Shown: positions 5,731 through 10,168 of the stretch, one piece after another
Numbering within the stretch: the first letter of the stretch is position 1
Layout of the letters: every line of letters starts with the position of its first letter
Source: Gammaproteobacteria bacterium
GTDB lineage: Bacteria > Pseudomonadota > Gammaproteobacteria > Comchoanobacterales > Comchoanobacteraceae
Assembly (NCBI GenBank): GCA_029243665.1
Contig: JAQWRO010000044.1
Coordinates: forward strand, 1-10,168
DNA length: 10,168 nt
Direction of reading: 5' to 3'
Notes under the pieces: generated by a model
Seen by the model: only the letters and a program-made list of their open reading frames with translations
The model's database searches: none
What the model was told of the DNA's origin: nothing
Made by a program: the position numbers and the translations under genes

Positions 5731-6901
5731 CAATGGCGCTTTGTATACGGTCCATGGCTTCTGTGAGTTGTTTTTTCTCAATGGCAAAATTGATACGAAT
5801 GTGTCCAGGTGAACCAAAAAAACTACCAGGGACCACGCCGACATGGAGGTCATCCAATAAAAAACGACAAAAAGCTTCATCACTTTTAAAACCAATTTTA
5901 GGTAAAAGGTCTTTGATGCATGGAAAAATATAGAAAGTCCCATCAGAGGGCATGGTTTGAATGCCTTCGATTTGTCCTAATCGTTGCATAACTAGATTAT
6001 GGTGTTCTTGAAATTGAAGGACTTGTTCTTCGATGATTTGTTGGTCACATTCAAGTGCTTCTCGTGCTGCATACTGACTAATGGCACATGGGCACGAAGT
6101 CGTTTGAGATTGTACGCGATACATGCCATCGATGATGCGCTCATCTGCTGCTGCATAACCAATACGCCAACCCGTCATGGCATGACTTTTGGATACACTA
6201 TTGATGGTGATGATTCTACCTCTTAAATCAGGGCAGACAGAAAGAAGGTTATAAAAAGTTTGTTCTGACCAAATGAGTTTTTCATAAACATCATCGCTGA
6301 TTACATAGACATATGGGTATTTCTTAAGTGTTTCTCCAATGGCAATCAGTTCTTTTTCGGAATACATAACCCCTGTTGGATTATTTGGGTTATTGATGAT
6401 CAATAATTTAGTTTTAGGTGTGATGGCTTCTTCAAGTTTTTCAGGTGTTATTTTAAAGTCATTTTCTACTGAACTTTGAACAATGACTGGTGCGCCACCA
6501 GCAAGTTTAACCATGCTTGGGTAGGGGCTCCAATAGGGTGCAGGGATAATTACTTCGTCACCGCTGTTTAGTAATGCCATCAGTGCGTTACTAATGGATT
6601 GTTTGCTCCCTGAAGAAACTAAGATTTCACTTTTTTCAAAAGTTGTATTTTGATCTCTTTGAAATTTATTGATAATGGCTTTTTTAAGCCTAGAGGTGCC
6701 GCCAATGGGTGTATAGCGTGTGTGCCCATCATGAATTGCTTCTATACCTGCACTTGCGATATTGATGGGTGTGTCTATGGATGCCTCACCTAGATTCATT
6801 GCAATCACAGAATACCCTTCTTTTTTTAATTGAAGCAATCGGTTCGCAATTGAAAAAGTTTGAGAAGCTTCGATACTATCAAGTCTATTAGAAAGTTTCA
6901 T
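5708..6901 (-). CDS. aspC: Aspartate aminotransferase (class I, PLP-dependent)
   Basis: Cytoplasmic pyridoxal-phosphate enzyme expected to exchange amino groups between aspartate and 2-oxoglutarate, feeding oxaloacetate and glutamate; related 1-beta-subgroup enzymes may also act on aromatic amino acids or prephenate. At 397 residues it has normal family length. Visible landmarks are LGEASIDTP near residue 37, RYTPIGGTSRLKKAI, PAPYWSPYPSMV, NNPNNPTG (PLP and substrate contacts), SDDVYEKLIW, the Schiff-base lysine K238 in SVSKSHAMTGWRIGY, and the carboxylate-binding arginine R369 in GHIRINFA. The ATG has only a weak GAGTA upstream. It converges on the 5473-5703 gene and is on the opposite strand to uvrB; divergent aspC/uvrB neighbourhoods are known in gammaproteobacteria such as Pseudomonas. 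One unknown gene is interposed here, and no terminator is seen between that gene and this one. Confidence 0.95.
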   Translation of the reverse strand: MKLSNRLDSIEASQTFSIANRLLQLKKEGYSVIAMNLGEASIDTPINIASAGIEAIHDGHTRYTPIGGTSRLKKAIINKFQRDQNTTFEKSEILVSSGSKQSISNALMALLNSGDEVIIPAPYWSPYPSMVKLAGGAPVIVQSSVENDFKITPEKLEEAITPKTKLLIINNPNNPTGVMYSEKELIAIGETLKKYPYVYVISDDVYEKLIWSEQTFYNLLSVCPDLRGRIITINSVSKSHAMTGWRIGYAAADERIIDGMYRVQSQTTSCPCAISQYAAREALECDQQIIEEQVLQFQEHHNLVMQRLGQIEGIQTMPSDGTFYIFPCIKDLLPKIGFKSDEAFCRFLLDDLHVGVVPGSFFGSPGHIRINFAIEKKQLTEAMDRIQSAIVDRLADG

Positions 6902-6949
6902 GGGTAATACTCATTTTAAATTAAAAAGTTAATGATCATTGTTACTTAT

Positions 6950-6978
6950 AATTTAAGTCATCAATCGTTTTGAATCAA
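6950..6978 (-). promoter_or_regulatory. Possible promoter of the aspC-like gene
   Basis: Minus-strand TTGATT (6978-6973) and TAAATT (6955-6950) are 17 bases apart, about 50 bases upstream of the ATG at 6901. A perfect 10-base palindrome AATGATCATT (6931-6940) lies just downstream of the predicted start and could be an operator. The gene may also be read through from the 8213 gene. Confidence 0.4.
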
Positions 6979-6998
6979 GTTTTTTAAATGAACTAGAA

Positions 6999-8213
6999 CT
7001 AAGCTGCTTGATTAGCCAATCCATTGGGTAATGTCTGATTGGTCGTAGGTTTGAAAAAGTTTTCTAGAGCCATTGTTTTTAATGGTATTAATGGGTGACC
7101 TATTTCTATTAGCATTTCTTTTTCTGTTTCATTGAGACACTTTATCCAAGTATGTAGCAATCCTTCTTGTGTTGAAGTGCATGGTAGTATCTCGATACTA
7201 GACGCTTTGTAGATCATATATTCAAGCACCTGATATTCTTCAGAAGAAATAGATGCAGTGCGATTTTTGAGATGTTTGATCATAAAGTTAAGGGTTTGTT
7301 GAACATTAGGTTCATTGAGTGCCTTGATTTTGGTAATAAACGTTTTATTGTGTTCAGCTTGATAAAGTTTTTTCGCATTTATGGGTGCACAAAAGGGGAG
7401 GTGCTGACTCACAATATCAATATGTTTAATGAGAATGGCTGCAACTTGATGGTTTACATTGCTCTGAATGGGGTTGCTATCGTTATAAGATACCTCATAA
7501 GTGTATTGCCCAGAAATTTTATTTGATAGATAGGTTAAGCCTAAATAATGAGGCAATGCATGCTCTAAGGTTTGTTCAAGACGTGGGTTATGAATCAAAC
7601 GATCTAAGACGGTATTGGTAAGTGGCACTTTGTTTTGTAAACATGCTTTAAAAATGTCATATGCTAGCAATAGATTATGTGATGGACGGTATAAGACTGT
7701 ATCATCGCATGCGTAATTATAAAAAGCGACGATATTTAATGGTGATGCGTGCAAATCAAGTTTAGCAGGGGTAGGACTAAGGGATGAATGGGAACCTTCG
7801 TTATTAGACAGGTATACATATAAGTTAGTTAACTTAGACAAGATCAAAAGTACATTAAGTGTTTTGATACCCATGGAATGTTTGTAGATGTGTTTCAATG
7901 CTTGAGACAGATCATTGAGTTGACCTACCAAGCATTGTTCATTCAAACACAGGATCAAAGCCAAATATTTTTGCTGAGTTAGCCTTTGTGAGTATGGAGA
8001 GGCTATTTGATGGGCAAAATCATTTGTAAATTGGGTATATAAAAATGGAATATCATCTATCTTTACAGGGTTCTTAGGTAATGACTTGGTTAACTTAATA
8101 AAATTGGCAAAAGATTTAAAAAATAATTCTTTGTCATGTATGTTTTGTATGACTGTAACCAATGAGGGATGAAATGTTTCTCGAAAATAAAGAGTGATAT
8201 CGGTACTTGGCAT
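6999..8213 (-). CDS. Unknown 404-residue protein, mostly helical
   Basis: I do not recognise this protein. It is predicted soluble, without a signal peptide, and consists of repeated helical segments (QQKYLALILCLNEQCLVGQL; LNVLLILSKLTNLYVYLSNN; NLLLAYDIFKACLQNKVPL; NVQQTLNFMIKHLKNRTAS), loosely reminiscent of alpha-solenoid folds, though no repeat unit is clear. The C-terminus ends in a polar stretch (FFKPTTNQTLPNGLANQAA). The open frame reaches a TTG at 8225, but the ATG at 8213 is preferred because GAGAG lies five bases upstream of it. The gene sits between the divergent uvrB and the downstream aspC-like gene, 97 bases from the latter with no terminator visible, so co-transcription is possible. 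It may be a lineage-specific insertion into an otherwise conserved uvrB-aspC pair, possibly host-interaction related, but no motif supports a specific role. Confidence 0.8.
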   Translation of the reverse strand: MPSTDITLYFRETFHPSLVTVIQNIHDKELFFKSFANFIKLTKSLPKNPVKIDDIPFLYTQFTNDFAHQIASPYSQRLTQQKYLALILCLNEQCLVGQLNDLSQALKHIYKHSMGIKTLNVLLILSKLTNLYVYLSNNEGSHSSLSPTPAKLDLHASPLNIVAFYNYACDDTVLYRPSHNLLLAYDIFKACLQNKVPLTNTVLDRLIHNPRLEQTLEHALPHYLGLTYLSNKISGQYTYEVSYNDSNPIQSNVNHQVAAILIKHIDIVSQHLPFCAPINAKKLYQAEHNKTFITKIKALNEPNVQQTLNFMIKHLKNRTASISSEEYQVLEYMIYKASSIEILPCTSTQEGLLHTWIKCLNETEKEMLIEIGHPLIPLKTMALENFFKPTTNQTLPNGLANQAA

Positions 8214-8300
8214 GAAAACTCTCAAAGTGAAATAAATATTACACTAAACCAATGCTTGGTATGTTAGCAAGTCATTGTACTTAATGATTTATCAATGCTT

Positions 8301-8329
8301 TTGGCAAGTAGCTGAAAATATGTCATAAT
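8301..8329 (+). promoter_or_regulatory. Sigma-70-type promoter of uvrB, start point at the GTG
   Basis: TTGGCA (8301-8306) and CATAAT (8324-8329) are separated by exactly 17 bases, each matching consensus at five of six positions. The expected start of transcription, about seven bases after the -10 box, coincides with the GTG at 8336. No LexA-type CTGT(N8)ACAG box is visible nearby. Confidence 0.65.
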
Positions 8330-8335
8330 TTAAAA

Positions 8336-10168
8336 GTGGAAAATAAAACATTTAAATTATCAGCCCCCTTTAAGCCTAGTGGGCAGCAACCAGAAGTAAT
8401 CGAGTCAATTGTTGACAATTTAAACGCAGGTCTTAATCACCAAACATTACTGGGTGTCACGGGTTGTGGTAAAACGTTTATGATGGCTAACATCATTCAA
8501 GAAACACAAAGACCCGCAATTATCTTGGCACACAATAAAACCCTAGCAGCACAACTCTATGCTGAAATGAAACAATTTTTTCCTGAGAATGCTGTTGAGT
8601 ATTTTGTCTCCTACTATGATTACTATCAACCAGAAGCGTATGTGGTTTCATCGGATACCTTTATTGAAAAAGATGCATCCATCAATGAGCACATTGAACA
8701 AATGCGTTTATCTGCAACCAAAGCTGTCTTAGAACGCTCAGATACCATTATTATTGCAACGGTTTCAGCCATTTATGGTTTGGGTGATCCAACAGCTTAT
8801 TTACAAATGATTTGTCATTTGGTGGTTGGGGATCGTTATGACCAACAACAACTCATTCGTCGACTGGTCTCAATGCAGTATATGCGTAATGACATGGTGT
8901 TAACCCGAGGTCATTTTAGGGTGAGGGGAGATGTGATCGATGTATTTCCAGCAGAACATGAAAACGATGCGATTCGCATTCATCTCTTTGATGATGAAAT
9001 TGAGCGTTTAGAGCGGTTTGATCCGTTAACAGGTGCGATTATTAAACCTGTGAAACGATTTACAATCTATCCCAAAACACACTATGTAACGCCCAAAGAA
9101 CGCGTAGATGATACCTTGGAAGCCATCAAAGATGAATTGCAACAAAGACTAGCTGAATTTAAGTCACAAGATAAGTTATTAGAAGCGCAACGTCTCGAAC
9201 AACGTACCCAATATGATTTAGAAATGATGCAAGAACTTGGGTATTGTAGTGGTATTGAAAATTATTCACGCTATCTCTCTGGGAGAGACCCAGGTGAGTC
9301 GCCGCCAACATTGATGGATTATCTACCTAAAAATGCACTAATTTTTATTGATGAGTCCCATGCAACGTTTCCTCAAATAAAAGGCATGTATCGAGGTGAT
9401 CGAGCTCGCAAAACTAACTTAGTTGAATATGGCTTTAGATTACCTTCTGCAATGGACAATCGTCCATTGATGTATGAAGAGTTTATCAAACATAAACTTC
9501 AAACGGTATTTGTGTCAGCAACCCCTGGCAGAATGGAAGACGAGTTAACAGATGAGGTCACAGAAGCTGTGATCAGGCCTACGGGATTGGTTGATCCTCA
9601 CATTGAAGTAAGACCTATTACTAATCAAGTAGATGATTTGATGTCTGAAATCAATGCACGTATTGCAAAAAAACAACGGGTACTTGTCACCACATTGACC
9701 AAACGGTTAGCAGAACAATTGACTGATTATTTCAGCGAACATCACATCAAAGTTTGTTACTTACATTCAGATGTTGATACGGTTGAGCGTGTGGAGCTTT
9801 TAAGAGATTTAAGATCCGGTAAGATCGATGTTTTGGTTGGTATTAACCTATTGAGAGAAGGACTGGATTTGCCAGAAGTTTCATTGGTTGCGATTTTAGA
9901 TGCAGATAAGCAAGGTTTTTTAAGGTCGCAAGCCAGTTTGATTCAGACCATTGGTCGAGCAGCGAGGCACATTGAAGGACATGCACTTTTGTATGCGGAT
10001 AAAATCACCCCAGCCATGCAGGCTGCAATGGATGAAACCAATCGGAGACGAGAGACTCAAGTCGCATATAATGAAAAACATGGTATTACGCCAAAAACAA
10101 TTACTAAAGCACATGTGGATGTGCTAGATGTTGGTGATCGTGATGCATCATCCTCAACAGCGATTTCA
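8336..10168 (+). CDS. uvrB: UvrABC excinuclease subunit B (partial, C-terminus outside window)
   Basis: Damage-verifying helicase-like subunit of nucleotide excision repair: UvrA loads it on DNA, it checks the lesion and recruits UvrC. The 611 codons seen lack only the last roughly 60 residues, including the C-terminal UVR/UvrC-binding domain. Landmarks: N-terminal FKLSAPFKPSGQQPE, Walker A GVTGCGKT (40-47, with Cys at 44 where Ser is usual), the damage-probing beta-hairpin around YYDYYQPEAY, DEAD-like box DESHATFPQ beginning at residue 339, YRGDRARK, VSATPG, and C-terminal helicase motifs VGINLLREGLDLPE and QTIGRAARH. The only ATG/GTG/TTG between the upstream in-frame stop (8309-8311) and the conserved N-terminus is GTG at 8336, which gives the same N-terminal length as the enterobacterial protein. 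No Shine-Dalgarno sequence precedes it (TAATTTAAAA). Confidence 0.97.
   Translation, partial: MENKTFKLSAPFKPSGQQPEVIESIVDNLNAGLNHQTLLGVTGCGKTFMMANIIQETQRPAIILAHNKTLAAQLYAEMKQFFPENAVEYFVSYYDYYQPEAYVVSSDTFIEKDASINEHIEQMRLSATKAVLERSDTIIIATVSAIYGLGDPTAYLQMICHLVVGDRYDQQQLIRRLVSMQYMRNDMVLTRGHFRVRGDVIDVFPAEHENDAIRIHLFDDEIERLERFDPLTGAIIKPVKRFTIYPKTHYVTPKERVDDTLEAIKDELQQRLAEFKSQDKLLEAQRLEQRTQYDLEMMQELGYCSGIENYSRYLSGRDPGESPPTLMDYLPKNALIFIDESHATFPQIKGMYRGDRARKTNLVEYGFRLPSAMDNRPLMYEEFIKHKLQTVFVSATPGRMEDELTDEVTEAVIRPTGLVDPHIEVRPITNQVDDLMSEINARIAKKQRVLVTTLTKRLAEQLTDYFSEHHIKVCYLHSDVDTVERVELLRDLRSGKIDVLVGINLLREGLDLPEVSLVAILDADKQGFLRSQASLIQTIGRAARHIEGHALLYADKITPAMQAAMDETNRRRETQVAYNEKHGITPKTITKAHVDVLDVGDRDASSSTAIS

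Noticed and set aside
5165..6226. Open frames at 5165-5365, 5733-5933 and 5999-6226 (+) and 5719-5943 (-)
   Set aside because: All are shadows of the 5085-5396 gene or the aminotransferase, whose conserved motifs occupy the true frame.
5436..6961. Identical 13-mer ATGACTTAAATTA upstream of the 5473 gene (5436-5448, +) and of the aspC-like gene (6949-6961, -)
   Set aside because: In a 10-kb A+T-rich window one such match is expected by chance, and the two copies sit at different distances from their genes.
7272..7526. Plus-strand open frame of 84 codons
   Set aside because: It is antisense to the 404-residue gene, with no Shine-Dalgarno sequence or family resemblance.
8214..8225. TTG start adding four residues to the 404-residue protein
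   Set aside because: GAGAG lies at the right distance from the ATG at 8213 and overlaps the proposed TTG region.
8214..8335. SOS (LexA) box or operator ahead of uvrB
   Set aside because: No CTGT(N8)ACAG-like site is present; the repeated CAATGCTT (8250-8257, 8293-8300) and ACCAA/TTGGT arms are too short to call.
9920..10114. Minus-strand open frame of 64 codons
   Set aside because: It is antisense to conserved UvrB helicase motifs.

Overview
The window looks like chromosomal DNA of an A+T-rich gammaproteobacterium. UvrB reads closely like the enterobacterial protein from its N-terminal FKL..FKPSG segment onward, the tRNA gene encodes its own CCA, and an aspC-like aminotransferase lies beside a divergent uvrB. 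Two or three orphan genes resemble the low-complexity, serine-rich or helical unknowns common in host-associated Legionellales-type genomes. That lineage is an inference; no ribosomal RNA or Dot/Icm gene is present to test it.

Layout. 1-819 (-): N-terminal 273 codons of a DmdC/FadE-type acyl-CoA dehydrogenase. 909-1247 (+): small charged coiled-coil protein with a good promoter and a bidirectional terminator. 1304-3037 (-): two unrecognised genes, each with its own control signals, sharing a short C-terminal motif ISMF(N/S)KD. 3157-5030 (-): tRNA-Asn(GTT) followed almost without gaps by a predicted outer-membrane barrel protein, a periplasmic HMA/MerP-like metal-binding protein, a MerT-like three-helix inner-membrane protein and a glutathione-peroxidase-family enzyme. 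5085-5703: two small, divergently transcribed, predicted secreted proteins. 5708-6901 (-): class I aspartate-type aminotransferase. 6999-8213 (-): unrecognised 404-residue protein. 8336-10168 (+): uvrB from a GTG start, 611 codons, cut by the window edge.

The genes fall into housekeeping blocks (fatty-acid oxidation, amino-acid metabolism, nucleotide excision repair, tRNA) interleaved with accessory genes. The best candidate for an unusual system is the tRNA-Asn-headed set, which would span outer membrane, periplasm, inner membrane and cytoplasm and suggests metal handling coupled to peroxide defence. No mercuric reductase or MerR-type regulator is visible, so the metal is unknown. The second is the pair of effector-like genes at 1304-3037. 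The third is expression style: uvrB, and less certainly the 5085-5396 gene, have -10 elements placed so that transcription would begin at or next to the start codon, with no Shine-Dalgarno sequence.

No gene-free stretch exceeds 300 bases. The larger gaps (2363-2527, 3038-3156, 8214-8335) hold promoters and a terminator as listed. I saw no insertion sequence, integrase, CRISPR array or phage gene. Three starts were moved from the longest open frame (3615, 5473, 8213) because an ATG with a better ribosome binding site, or the family N-terminus, favours the shorter form.
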